A stretch of DNA of 64,000 bases from positions 380,486 to 444,485 of the forward strand of contig BDDD01000350.1 in the NCBI GenBank assembly GCA_001972305.1. The letters run 5' to 3'. Below the pieces are notes generated by a model that was not told the DNA's origin, did not search any database, and saw nothing but the letters and a program-made list of their open reading frames with translations. The position numbers were made by a program, and so were the translations under genes. This DNA comes from Cephalotus follicularis. Its lineage: Eukaryota; Streptophyta; Magnoliopsida; Oxalidales; Cephalotaceae. This document shows positions 45,077 to 56,686 of this stretch, piece after piece; the stretch's first letter is position 1, and every line of letters begins with the position of its first letter.

Positions 45077-47528
45077 TGTTACGAACCGTCCCTCAGGATA
45101 GCCACCCCGAACGAATCGCCAGGGAGCACGGAGGAATTTCCCATCTCCTCTAAGACAAAAGAACGCCACAACACATGGCAGGGAAGAAACTAAGAAGGAA
45201 ATTGCATAACTGTAAATAACCCTTACTTTTAAAACCATTCCAAAACTCACCGTTTAAAAAAAGGGGAACACAACAACCCTGCCAAAAGCACCGTTCCACT
45301 AAAGGAACATAACAGCCACTGCCCAAACGGACCGCTCCACTAAAGGAACATGCCAGGGGAGGAAGCCAGGGCAGAGAACGCAACACTACGTCTTACCAAG
45401 TGTCCCGGGCAGGGGATGCCAACACAACTCAACATAACACGACAAATACAAGCCAGGCCTACACCTCCATACTAAGACATGCCTTCCCTGGATGAGCCAT
45501 CCTTGGGCATGTCCTCATTGGACGACCGTCCCTGGACATGTCCTCCCCCGGCATATACTCCGCGAGCTCTCCTCCCCAGGGCATGACCTTCCTCGGCTTG
45601 CCTCCCCCGGGCATGCCTCCCCGGGCATGACCTGCCTGGGCATGTCATCCCCAGGCATGTCTTCCCAGGATAACACATTCTCCTCGGACAGAGCCTGACG
45701 ACATATGCCAGACCACAACATAAACCAACCCAGCCTTAACAACCCCGAGGTCAAGACACGAGCCCCACAGGTTGACCACCGCCTCGGGGAGATCCCCGAA
45801 CCTGCCCGACCTAGGGTAACCTTCTCAATAAACAAGCAAAAGAGCATAACATAACGTTTCAAGTAAAAACACAAGATCACATCATTAAACAAAACAAATC
45901 ATCTCAAGAATACATCATATTATCATTTCAAAATAAAATACATCATGTTCACAAAACATCATCCCCTGTTCACAAGGCAAGCACCCATACAAAAGAATAA
46001 CATTTCCTCCCAAGGCCAGGGACCATACAACAAAAGAATAAAAACCCATATGCCCCCATGAATGCATGGAAGGTCGAGCTCGTGAAGCCGGTAGCTCTGC
46101 ACATCCTCCACATACTGCCTTGTCAACCCACAAGACTGCCCTGGCAGCCACATCAGTTTCCTCTGCAAAACAACTGGGAAGGGATTTGTCCAAATGACTA
46201 GTGCGCAAGAACAAGCATTCTCTAGAGCATCCATAACCACTGGACGCACAAGGAAAAAGATATATATAAACAAGCCCCACTGGGGAAAACAGAACAAGTT
46301 AGGGGTAAACAAAGGAACTCAAACTCAGCAATATCACAAGGCTCCACTCCTCGGAGTCTTGCAAAGGAAAAGAGAGTCAACATCAATAAGCGGAGGATTA
46401 TAACAAAAGATAACATCACAAGAAAAACAACTGTAACCAAGATAAACAAGAGAAAAGGAACAACACCACCATATCCCGTGGTCAGCCACCATACCAGGCA
46501 AGACATACACATCTATCCAGGCCATAGCCTGCTAATATCTATCTGGACCTCATCCACTAGTATCTATCCGAGCCGCAGCACGCTAGCCCTGGCCAAATGG
46601 AAAGGAACGAAAAACACACCTGCACTCACACTCAGCATACCATCATAGACAATAGTACACCGTAGATCCAGGTATGGAACTCGGGCGCAGTTCCCACATA
46701 GCATCCCATCATAGACAATGAGAATACTAAGGAGAGTTGATTCTCGGATGTACCCTTTACTACTGAACGAACCCAAGCATCCCATCCGGACATCCCAGTG
46801 CATCCCACATACCAGAGCACCCAAGAACCATCCGAGCTCTCAAGTTCTTCCAAGAACAGGATTACAGCATAAAAAAAGGTAACAGGGATCCAAATCCCAC
46901 AGAAAACGTTTAACTAGAGGATAACAATAGGCACACGAAATATCAAGTAAAAGAAAGTGGAGAATGTCCCACTCACAAATCCTCTCAAGCTATCGTCGAC
47001 CAACCCCAAGATGCTTTGTCATAGCAACAGGTTTCTCGTCTGCAAACTAACACATATCAAATCGAGAAGACGACATAACACATGCATGAATAGAAAACAC
47101 AACAAGCCAAACTAGGCTATCATCGTTCTCCTCGGCTTTAGCACAAAGTGCGACCACACAACACAACCCAAGGTAGAGGAGAGCTCACCTTCACAGCTCA
47201 AAAGCAAAAGTAGGCAGCCAAAATGCTCACGGAAGAAGGTTAAAGAAGAAGAAGAAACCAGCTCTCTCTTACTTCTCTCTCTCAAAGATGAACCCCATTT
47301 ACCAAGAAGCATTGGCGGCCCTCTTATCAACTCCCACAATTCTTATCCCAACACAACCTTGGGAACAACAAGCTTCCTCAAGAAGCTAACCGTTCAATCA
47401 ATATAATAACCCAAACCATCCTTGTCCACATGTTATGAATAACTTACGACAATTCCCACTTAAGTCCTTTCCATGTGCCAAACAAGGCCTTAACTTAAAT
47501 CCTCTAAAAACAGGTACGGGGTAATACA
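45077..47528 (-). repeat. array LTR 3
   Basis: 2452 bp, TGTTACGAACCGTCC to GGGTAATACA, the shortest of the four. Minisatellite at about 45530-45670; box TTTGTCCAAATGACTA near 46185. It lacks about 90 bp near 46815 that the other LTRs have. Confidence 0.92.
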
Positions 47529-47544
47529 TACTACCCACCTTAAG
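47529..47544 (-). promoter_or_regulatory. polypurine tract, array unit 3
   Basis: On - CTTAAGGTGGGTAGTA before TGTATTACCCC; the G run is interrupted, so this copy is weakened. Confidence 0.75.
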
Positions 47545-47563
47545 AACTTTTGTCCCCCAAAAT

Positions 47564-48964
47564 TTAAAACACAGGTGGAACACTTATAACCAAAACATGA
47601 TCCGAAGAAAGAAACATACCTTCATCCTCAGCAAGAGTGGTAAGGCCTGTACCCGTCTTCAAATTGTACACCCTTGCAGTAGCCATAGGTCTTCCAGGTG
47701 GTCTACTACTACCAGCCCCCGAACCAGAGGCTTGCCGAGCAGCTACTCCACTACCCGATGCACCCGACTGATTGGTCCCCTGCGCTGGTTCTCTGGCCAT
47801 CAATTGTACATCCGAGGATGCAAATCCTTGTGTCCCCGTTGCACCCTGCAACCTCAACAGACATCGATTCCTCAAATGCCCTGTCTGACCATATTGGTAA
47901 CAAGAACGTGCCTCCACTCCACACACACCAACATGGTGTCGACAATACTGTTGACAATGCGAAGGCTATAAAAAGGCTGCTGCACCCTCCATCTTAGGAG
48001 TTCCATGAGAAAATCTAGGGACTGGAGCCTAAGTCCACTGTTGGTGTGATCCTCCTCAACTACCTCTACCAACTGGTCCACTGGCAGACGAAAGTCCCCT
48101 CATCCTCTGATTCTTGGAGGAACTCTCCTCCCTGTCAAGATTCGAAGCAAACCGTTTCTGTCCTCGGTCCTGTCTGCTCCTCTGCTCAATTATGCTTAGC
48201 TCGACCCTCATGGCCGAGTCCACCATTCTACCAAAAACATTCCAATCAATTGTTGCTACAGAATGCCGTATCTCCGGCCTTAGGCTGTCCAAAAACCTTT
48301 GACATCTCTCCTCCTGGTCAGCCACCAAGGCATGACCATAATGCGACAACTCCAAAAACATATGCTCATACTGTGCCACTAACATAGAGCCCTGATACAA
48401 ATGCAAGAATTCCCTCCTCCTCTCCTTGACATAGGTACGAGGAAGAAAATGTTGACGGAACTCCTTCTTGAACAAAGCCCAGGTAATCTCCAGGGGATCC
48501 TCAAACCTAGCACTCAAAGCTTCCCACCAACACAAGGCTCCTTGCCCCAACAAAAAGGACGCATTGCATACCTGCTGGTCCTCAGATATATCAATCCTTT
48601 CAAATTTCAGCTCCATGCGGTTTAACAAGGTCTCTGCATCAGCAGGGTTCCCAGATCCTCCAAAAACAACCGCTCTGAGGCGCTGCATACGCTTAAGGGG
48701 CAAAGATTGAGGTTTACCTGCCCCAACCGTTTGAGCCAAAATAGTAAAAGCCTACAATAGCTGAAACTGACTCCCCGCAATAACCGGAGGAGGTACTTGA
48801 GCAGTAGACTGCCCAGCATGATCCTCGACCTCTGTCGGTCTGCTTTCCCTAGCCTCAACTCCAGGATTTGCCTCCACGTCCAGCCGAACATTATCCACAG
48901 CTGGCCTGGAGGTTGCCCTGCCCCTAATCCAGCCACGACCTCTGGTGCTACTACAACGCATCAT
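47564..48964 (-). pseudogene. array unit 3 gag
   Basis: ATG at 48962-48964 opens 70 codons (MMRCSSTRGRGWIRGRATSR). TAG 48752-48754 stands where unit 1 has CAG. The capsid region 48056-48739 is open (GQGALCWWEALSARFEDPLE, FKKEFRQHFLPRTYVKERRR). A TGA replaces TGG at its end and TAG 48029-48031 replaces CAG. 47564-47926 is open with the knuckle C-x2-Y-GQTGHLRNRC and the C-terminus ISVPPVF. Length is the same 1401 bp as unit 1, so the unit boundaries are unchanged despite decay. Confidence 0.9.
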
Positions 48965-49110
48965 CCTTCACACAAAATGCAAGAAGCCACCGTAACAACA
49001 CAGTCTATATGTATGCAATGCATGAAATGCAAAACCCAACATATAAAACCCCAGAAAGCATCAACACACAAGAAGAAAGAAAAACATGCACTAGAACCAC
49101 AAACCAATCT

Positions 49111-49122
49111 CTCTGATATAAA
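49111..49122 (-). promoter_or_regulatory. primer-binding site, array unit 3, mutated
   Basis: On - TTTATATCAGAG where TGGTATCAGAG is expected. Two changes make priming doubtful. Confidence 0.75.
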
Positions 49123-49123
49123 C

Positions 49124-51654
49124 TGTGACCACCCGTCCCTCAAGATAGCCACCCCGAACGAATCGCCAGGCAGGAAGGAGGAATTTCCCATCTCCTCTAA
49201 GCCAAAACAATGCCACAACACATGGCAGGGAAGAAACAAAGAAGGAAATTGCATAACTGTAAATAACCCTTACATTTAAAACCATTCCAAAACTCACCGT
49301 TTAAATAAAAGGGAACACGACAACAATGCCAAACGCAACGTTCCACTAAAGGAACATAACAGCCACTGCCCAAACGCACCGTTCCACTAAAGGAACGTGC
49401 TAGGGGAAGGAGCCAGGGCAGAGAACGCAACACTACGTCTTGCCAGGGGTCCCGAGTAGGGGATGCCAATACTACTCAACACAACACGACAAAAACAAGC
49501 CAGGCATGCGCCTCCATCCTAAGACATGCCTTCCCCGGATAAGCCATCCTCGGGCATGTCCTCATTGGATGACCGACCCAAGACATGTCCTCCCCGGGCT
49601 TGCCTCCCCCGGGCATGCCTCCCCGGGCGTGACCTCCCCGGGCTTGCCTCCCCCCGGGCATTCCTCCCCAGGCAGGTTATCCCCAGGCATGTCCTCCTCG
49701 AGCATGTCCTCCCCGAACAACACATTCTCCTCAGATGTCTCCTCGGACAACATGTTCTACTCGGACAGAGCCCGACGACATATGCCAGACCACAACATAA
49801 ACCAACCCAGCCTTAATAACCCTGAGGTCAAGACACGAACCCCAAACGTTGACCCCCGCCCAGGGAGATCCCCCAACCGGCCTGATCTCGAGTAACCTTC
49901 TCGATCAACAAGCAAAAGAGCGTAACATAACTTTTCATGTAAAACACAAGATCACATCATTAAACACAACAAATCATCTCAAGAATACATCATATTATCA
50001 TTTCAAAATAAAATATATCATGTTCACAAAACATCAACCCCTGTTCACAAGCTAGGGACCTATACAAAAGAATAACATTTCCTCCCCAGGTCACGGACCA
50101 TACAACAAGAGAATGAAAACCCATATGCCCCCATGAATGCATGCAAGGATGAGCTTGTGAAGCTGGTAGCTCTGCACATCCTTTTCAGACTACCTTGTCA
50201 ACCCATAAGACTTCCCTGGCAGCCACAACAGCTTCCTCTGCAAAACAATTGGGAAGGGATTAGTCCAAATGACTAGTGAGCAAGAACAAGCATTCTCCAA
50301 AGCATCCACAGCCGCTGGATGCACAAGGAAAAAGATATACATAAACAAGCCCCACTGGACAAAACAGAACAAGTTAACAACAACTCAGCAATATCACAAC
50401 GCTCCACTCCTTGGAGTTTGCCAAAGGAAAAGAGAGTCAACATCAATAAGCGGAGGATTCCAACAAATGATAACATCACAAGTAAAACAATTGTGCCCAA
50501 GATAACCAAGAGAAGAGGAACAACACCACCATATCCCGTGGTCAGCCACCATACCTTGCAAAACATACACATCTATCCAGGCCAAAACCCGCTAACATCT
50601 ATCCGGACCTCATTCGCGAGTATCTATCCAAGCCACAGCTCGCTAGCCCCGGCAAAATGGAAAGGAATGGAGAACACCCCTGCACTCACACTCAGCATAC
50701 CATCATAGACAATAGTACACCGTAGATCCAAGTATGGAACATGGGGGCAGTTACCACATAGAATCCCATCATGGACAATGAGAATACTAAGAAGAGTTGA
50801 TTCTTGGACGTACCCTTTACCACCGACCGAACCCATGCATCCCATCCGCACATCCCAGTGCATCCCACATACCAGAGGAAGCAAGAAAAAAAGGAGATAT
50901 CGCCTGAAACAAACAACAACCGTCAGAGGAACAACATACTTTACACCCAAGAACCATCCGAGCTCTCAAGCTCTGCCAAGAACAAGATTACAACATAAAC
51001 AAAGGTAACATGGATCCAAATACCACAGAAGACGCTTAACCAGAGGATAACAACAGACACACGAAATATCAAGTAAAAGAAAGAGGAGAATGTCCTACTC
51101 ACAACTCGCCTCAAGCTGTCGTCGACCAACCCCAAGATGCTCTATCACAGCAACAGGTTCCTCGTCTGCAAACTAACACATATCAGATCGGGAAGAAGAC
51201 ATAACACATGCATGAACATAAAACACAACCAGCCAAACCAGGCTACCATCCTCCTGCTCAGCTCTAGCACAACGTACCACCATACAACACAACCCAGGGA
51301 AGAGGAGAGCTCACCTTCAAAGCTCAAAAGCAAAAGAAGGTGACCAAAACGCTCATGGAAGAAGGGGATAGAAGAAGAAGAAACCAGCTCTCTCTTACTT
51401 CTCTCTCTAAAAGCCGAACTCTACTTACCAAGAAGGATTGTCAGCCCTCTTACCAACTCCCACAATTCTTATCCCAACGCAACCATGGGAACAAAAAGCT
51501 TCCTCAAGAAGCTAACCATTAAATCAATATAATAACCCAAACCATCCTTGTCCTCATGTTTTAAATAACTTACCACAATTCCCACTTAAGTCCTTTCCAT
51601 GTGCCAAACAAGGCCTTAACTTAAATCCTCTAAAAACAGGTACTGGTTATTACA
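49124..51654 (-). repeat. array LTR 4 (outermost 5' LTR)
   Basis: 2531 bp, TGTGACCACCCGTCC to GGTTATTACA. Minisatellite at about 49580-49725; box TTAGTCCAAATGACTA near 50260. Its outer end adjoins the duplication GTGAT. Confidence 0.93.
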
Positions 51655-51659
51655 GTGAT
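51655..51659. repeat. target-site duplication of the gag-only array (right)
   Basis: GTGAT, matching 36873-36877. Confidence 0.9.
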
Positions 51660-52019
51660 AGTGGCAAATAGATCACAAGTTATATTACATCATTTGATTG
51701 AATTTATATATATATATATGCGTTTTATATTCAAGTGTTGAATGGTGTGGTTATTTTACAAAGATGGGAATGGTTGTATATATATATACGCATGATGATA
51801 CTTCATGGACTTAAATTAGTTTAGGGTTTTATATGCGAGTGTTGAATGGTGTGGTTATTTTACAAATATGGGAATGGTTGTAATATTTTTTTATTGGGGC
51901 TTGCATGCCTCTTCTCCCTCTTGATTATGTATCTATTAAATTCTTTCTTTCTCCTTGTAACTCCCTTTGATTTACAATCAAGGTTTCTTTAGTTATAGAA
52001 ATAACCACTTTTTTCAATT
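51660..52019. other. flank of the array with a tandem duplication
   Basis: A segment of about 55 bp containing GTGTTGAATGGTGTGG occurs at about 51733-51780 and again at about 51838-51885, each followed by AT-rich DNA. TA repeats occur at 51707-51720 and 51778-51789. It was continuous with 36521-36872 before the array inserted. Confidence 0.7.
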
Positions 52020-53263
52020 TTAATGATAGGATTTAACAAGCTAGAAAAACAATCAAATAGTTTACTCTAATCTATTAAAAGCAATCAAAGTATAAAAAAA
52101 TTAAAATTAAATAAAAGAATAAGGCAAAGAGAGATGCAAACGAATTATAGTGGTTCGGCCAAATGTGCCTACGTCCACTGTCCCAAGTACCACTTGAGGT
52201 TTTACTAGATTGTAATCTCCTGATCACAATCCCAACTTTTGGATTTTAACAAGTTCAATCCTAACTCGGATTTTTGCGAGTTCAATCCTAACTTGAATTT
52301 TTGCGAGCTAAATCCTAACTCTGAACGTAGGTACTAATGACCTGGTGTTATACAAATATTTTCAGTGCTATTGTGTTTGTTTTAAAACCTCTCGAAGGTT
52401 GAAATTAAAAACAATAAGGCTCAAAAACAAGACCTGTAGGAATAGCACAAAGATAACTTTAGATGGCTGATTTCTCTTTCTCAAGGTTTTTATTCTCTTC
52501 TTCTTGTTGTTCTTCACTTGAATCAGCCTCTATTTATAGGCTTCTTGTTGAATTTGACTGTTGCTTTCATCAAGGGCGTGTTGCAATCATTTATGGTTAA
52601 TTCTACACCATTTCAGCACCTTTAAATTTTATAGATTTTGTGTATGGCTATCATTGGCGTTGACGTGTATGAATGGCGTTGACGTCTATCTCTGATTGCA
52701 TTAACTCCTTTGGTCCTTTGCGTTGACTTCATAAGCTTCTGTTCCATTTCTGCTTTATTCACGTTGGCGCGTATGTATGGCATTGACGCAAATGTCATTT
52801 GTGTTGACTTCATTTGCCTTGTGCGTTAACGTCCCCTTCAATGTCTGTATTGAGTATCCTTTTGCGCTGACATCTAAATATGGCATTGACGTTTACCTCA
52901 TAGGTGTTGACGCCAATATGTCTTGACGTTAACATTTTAAGTTACTGTCTGAAATTTGCACCTTTTGGCTTTGACGTCTTCAGAGTGGCGTTGACGCCAA
53001 TATTGTAATTCCCAGCTTGCTGACGAGAATAATAAAGGCGTTGACATAGATCATCATGCAAAGCCCAGAACGCATACTCAAGCCCAACATGTTGATGTCT
53101 AAAGTTTGGGCGTTGAAGCCAATAGGTCTGATATGCATACTTTAGCTTGTTTTTCACTTGGAACCTTACTTGTTTGTTTCTTTTAAACATTCCTTCACAT
53201 CAACACACAACTTAGGTCTTTTGTTATCATCAAAACGAAGATTGTAACACATAAATGTCAACA
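52020..53263 (-). repeat. Sirevirus-like copia LTR
   Basis: The right end is fixed by TGTTGACATTTATG (on -) next to a long polypurine tract. The phrase GTGGTTCGGCC near 52151 is familiar from plant copia LTRs. At 52655-53110 many GCGTTGACGTC, GCGTTGACGCC and GCATTGACGC motifs occur. The left limit is uncertain. Confidence 0.62.
52655..53110. repeat. GTTGACG motif cluster
   Basis: About fifteen motifs GCGTTGACG, GCATTGACG or GTGTTGACG, which are the GTCGAC-type motif with C-to-T at the central CpG. Confidence 0.75.
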
Positions 53264-53835
53264 ATCTCCCCCTTTTTGATGATGACAAAACATACACAAT
53301 AAAAATGAATAAAATATCAATTTGAAATTTCAAAACACAAACTCCCTTAACATCAACTTTGTCTCAGCTTATGTATGTATGAAGCTATCATTTAACTGTT
53401 AAGAGCAATTTATGCATGGTACCAAATTATACTCATTATACCAAAAGATAAAACATTAACCAATGCATTTAAAAGAAAAACTCCCCTTAACAAGATATTC
53501 ACCCTTTAAACACTCTTATTGTACCAAAAATATTAAACACACGTATAAAACATCAAACATTCTCCATATCTCCATATCACAACATATATAAACATATATA
53601 TCTAGCCTTTTAATATTCTCCCCCTTTTTGGAAATCATCAAAAAGGCTAAGAGTTAAAAACTCCCCCTAACTTTATGCTTTCAAAAACATAAAACAAAAC
53701 TCATTGAAGTATTTAAACATATTTCTCCCCCTTATAACAACAAAAAAAAATTCTCCCCATGCATACCAAATTCATGTCAGGATTCACCAATTGATTAGAG
53801 AGAGAATCATAAAACATATCATAAAACACATATCA
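53264..53835 (-). other. 3' end of Sirevirus-like internal region with repeated polypurine tracts
   Basis: On - the tract AAAAAGGGGGAGAT lies directly before the LTR (53264-53277). Further purine tracts of the same kind (AAAAAGGGGGAGAA at about 53617, GGGGGAG or GGGGAG at about 53662, 53724 and 53753) lie upstream. Multiple polypurine tracts are a known Sirevirus trait. No coding frame is recognisable. It is interrupted at 53836 by the gypsy-A LTR. Confidence 0.65.
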
Positions 53836-56516
53836 TGTAATACCCTGTTCGTTCGTAAATATATTTTACGGATTTTATATGTATTTTCGGGATTTTAATT
53901 TTGTTTAATTTTAAAAGTTCGGTTGCCCTATGATTTGGGTTTATGTGAATTGTGCGGAATGATACCGGTCCGAAATTTGGATATGTTATGCTATGTTGGG
54001 TTTTATTTATTTTATTATAATCCAAAATAATTTTATTAAAAACAAATTATTATTCTTTTATTTTAATATTCCCTATTTTCCTTTTCATTATTAATTCAAT
54101 TTATTATCATTTCTTTAATTTTTCTTTTTCCTATTTTATCATATTTTTCCCACTTTTCTCCTACTTCCTCCTACCTTCTTCCTTCTTTCCAACAGATTCC
54201 TTCTTCCCACCATCTAAATTCACATGTTCTTTTTCATTTCAAAATCCAGAAAAGTTCCCTTTCTTCTCCCTTTTGTCAAATCTTGTCTCCTCCTTTCTCC
54301 TTTATTGAGTGTCATTGCCATTTTATATTATACCTCCATCATTCTTGCAAGACCACTGCCGAATCTGCCCTATTAGTGTGAAATAATCTGCTGTGTAATT
54401 CATTCTTCAAAGTTCAAGAGGTAATCTCAACCCTTAATTGTTTCTTTTGGGTTAAATTCACTTAGTTTGCTATGTATGTCTAAGTATGTCATGGTTTTGT
54501 ATCCTTCTTTCTTTGTTTTGTTCACAGCCAAATTTTGATAGTGTTGTGGTGGTATTCCTACTATTTTTGTGTTCTGGGCATCACTAAAGGTCAGTTAATA
54601 GTTTTGTTTCAATGGCTTACTTTGAGTTTTTGTGCTCTTGGTGTCTTGGGGTCTTTGATTCTTGTCTAAACATGTTTCCATTGTGTTAGTAATGTTATCT
54701 GCACATTTTATGCACCTATATATGTCACAAACTGATTTTACAACATCTGTAATCAATTAGAAACAAAATCTAGACATGTACATCCATTGCCTTCTTAGTT
54801 CCTTTTGCAAGTTAAATTATTGACATGTCGTTTCCTTGTCATATTTGTGTTTGTATGTCACCTACAAGTCATATATAATCATATGTTTATGTCCATATGT
54901 CTCTAGATTAATGTAGAAACAATTTGAACCATTTTTAGTAGCAAATCGTCGAATTTCCAACTGTTTTGTTGCCCAGAACAGTCGGATGTCTCTGTGGACA
55001 GTCGGCTGGAATGGTTGTGTAGTCTACTGGAAGGAAGAACACAGTCGACTGCCTGCATTTTGGGTTGTGTAGTCGACTGGACCATATGAACAGTCGACTG
55101 CCAAGCAACCCCAGTCGACTGGAGCCCTGTTTTAGTCGACTGTTTTGCCCTGGAATGTGCTGTTTTCAACTGTTTTGATTCGTTTGATCCCCGAATCGAT
55201 CCGAATCTTTTCCAAACACTTTAAGAGTCTGTTTAATGCTTCTGATGTGTTTTAGACTCTTATACGTATGATTTTAAATGCCTTCTAGATTTTGTGCTTC
55301 AAAGGAGAATTTGTTTTGATCACCATTCGTAAGTACTTTGTAAACGCATAAGGTACGGATTTTATGTTCCTTGGTTATCTGACATTCAAACTGAAACTGT
55401 TTTGATAAACATCTTCGTTTATGAAATCAATGATGTTCCATGATTTTGATACGTTTCAAATTTAAAGTTGGTCTGACATTTTAATTGATTCCCACTTTAT
55501 CTATACAATATGTTATGGTACGACATGTTAGGATACGATATGTTATGATATGATATGTTATAATACTATTGTGAGCAGTTTTTGAATATGCTGTGTGAAA
55601 ACATATTTATGTAATTTAAGTTGATTTCGATAAATCAATTATTTTTGAATTAAATACTGAGTATTGTACCCACCTATGGGGCGTATCCATAGGCACATCG
55701 TGGGCCTGGCACGGGGACGTGACACTTCCGTAGCGGTGTGATTAGACTACGGCGTCTCTTAGTGTATGAACGAATCCCATGAGGTTGATTTGTGGATCCG
55801 CTATGTGATAGAGGCGTATGAATCGATTCTAGTTTTTGTGATCTGTGGTGAATTCATATATGTGGTCCGAGATGTGATCGGATATGTGTATGTGAGAATT
55901 GACTTGTGTAGTGCCGTACACTTCAATTCTAGTGGGCATGTGGAATTAGCGCCTCCCTTGACAAAATTTATGATATGTGATATGAATATGGCTCAGTATG
56001 TTTTACGAACTACGATTTTTAGCGTTTTGAATTGTTTCGTAATTGTTTCAAAAGATATGCAAGTGTCATTCGAATATGATTAAACTGTTTTATCTGTTAA
56101 AGATTTCTGTTACGTTATTATTGAAATATTAACGTTTTTAAACTATCGTTTACTGTTTTATTTCCCTCATCCGTACTGAGGTTTGCTCAGCCACGTTTTT
56201 GTTTCCATATGGCAGGTTTTCAGGAGCAGCTTGGGAAAGTGTGACGAGTGATGACCACTTTTTGTGATAGGATCCCTAGGAGTGTGATCCCTTGTGTTTT
56301 ATGTTTCGTGGTCAAATTATGAAACCTATGTTTTATGTTTTCAGCTTTATGTTTTGAATTTTCCGCAACTACTTAAAATGTTAAGTATTATTGTTTTGAG
56401 AAGACTGCCACGTTTTTGGCTGTTTTTGATTAATAAAGTAATGTTTATGTTCAGATAAGTTAATGTTATGCTATGATATGACCCTGTGACGACTCCCGCC
56501 ATCCGGGGGTGTTACA
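53836..56516 (+). repeat. 5' LTR of gypsy-A
   Basis: 2681 bp, TGTAATACCCTG to CGGGGGTGTTACA, followed by the primer-binding site. It contains CAGTCGACTG motifs at 54970-55145, a run of TATGTTATGATA-like repeats near 55505-55560, and a TTTTCTTTTTCC-rich tract (54110-54300). Confidence 0.9.
54970..55145. repeat. CAGTCGACTG palindrome cluster in gypsy-A LTR
   Basis: Eight motifs: five full AGTCGACTG copies and three one-base variants (AGTCGGATG, AGTCGGCTG, AGTCTACTG), spaced about 15-30 bp. It matches the - copy at 12005-12235. Confidence 0.9.
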
Positions 56517-56521
56517 GATTT

Positions 56522-56533
56522 TGGTATGAGAGC
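56522..56533 (+). promoter_or_regulatory. primer-binding site of gypsy-A
   Basis: TGGTATGAGAGC, one mismatch from the initiator tRNA-Met match, five bases after the LTR. Confidence 0.88.
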
Positions 56534-56686
56534 ATTAGGTTTTGTTTCCTTAGAAGACGTAAGTAGGTTTGACCTGTGAGATTGGGTAGACACCGGGTTA
56601 GGCTGTTTCGCTTATGATTTTCTGATATGTTTTCTGCTTTCTGTTTTGTTCCATGTGATGTTTTATGTTTAAGCGCCTTGTCGTAG

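Larger units (their letters stand above)
36878..51654 (-). mobile_element. tandem multimer of a gag-only LTR retrotransposon (4 LTRs, 3 internals)
   Basis: Four LTRs (36878-39382, 40977-43484, 45077-47528, 49124-51654) alternate with three internal regions of 1592-1595 bp. Each inner LTR has a primer-binding site on its left and a polypurine tract on its right, so neighbouring units share it. Only the outermost ends have the 5-bp duplication GTGAT. Each internal region encodes Gag alone, on -. Unit length is 4099, 4100 and 4047 bp. The plan fits the TR-GAG class of non-autonomous plant elements, multiplied by unequal LTR recombination (inference). Units differ at many positions, so the array is not a trivial sequencing duplicate. 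Confidence 0.93.

Noticed and set aside
36878-51654. Three independent nested insertions instead of a tandem array
   Set aside because: Inner LTRs join directly to primer-binding and polypurine sequences on either side and have no target duplications of their own.
55766-56083. 105-codon + frame in the gypsy-A LTR
   Set aside because: It lies wholly inside the LTR, has no motif, and the sister copy at 10559-12440 does not preserve it.
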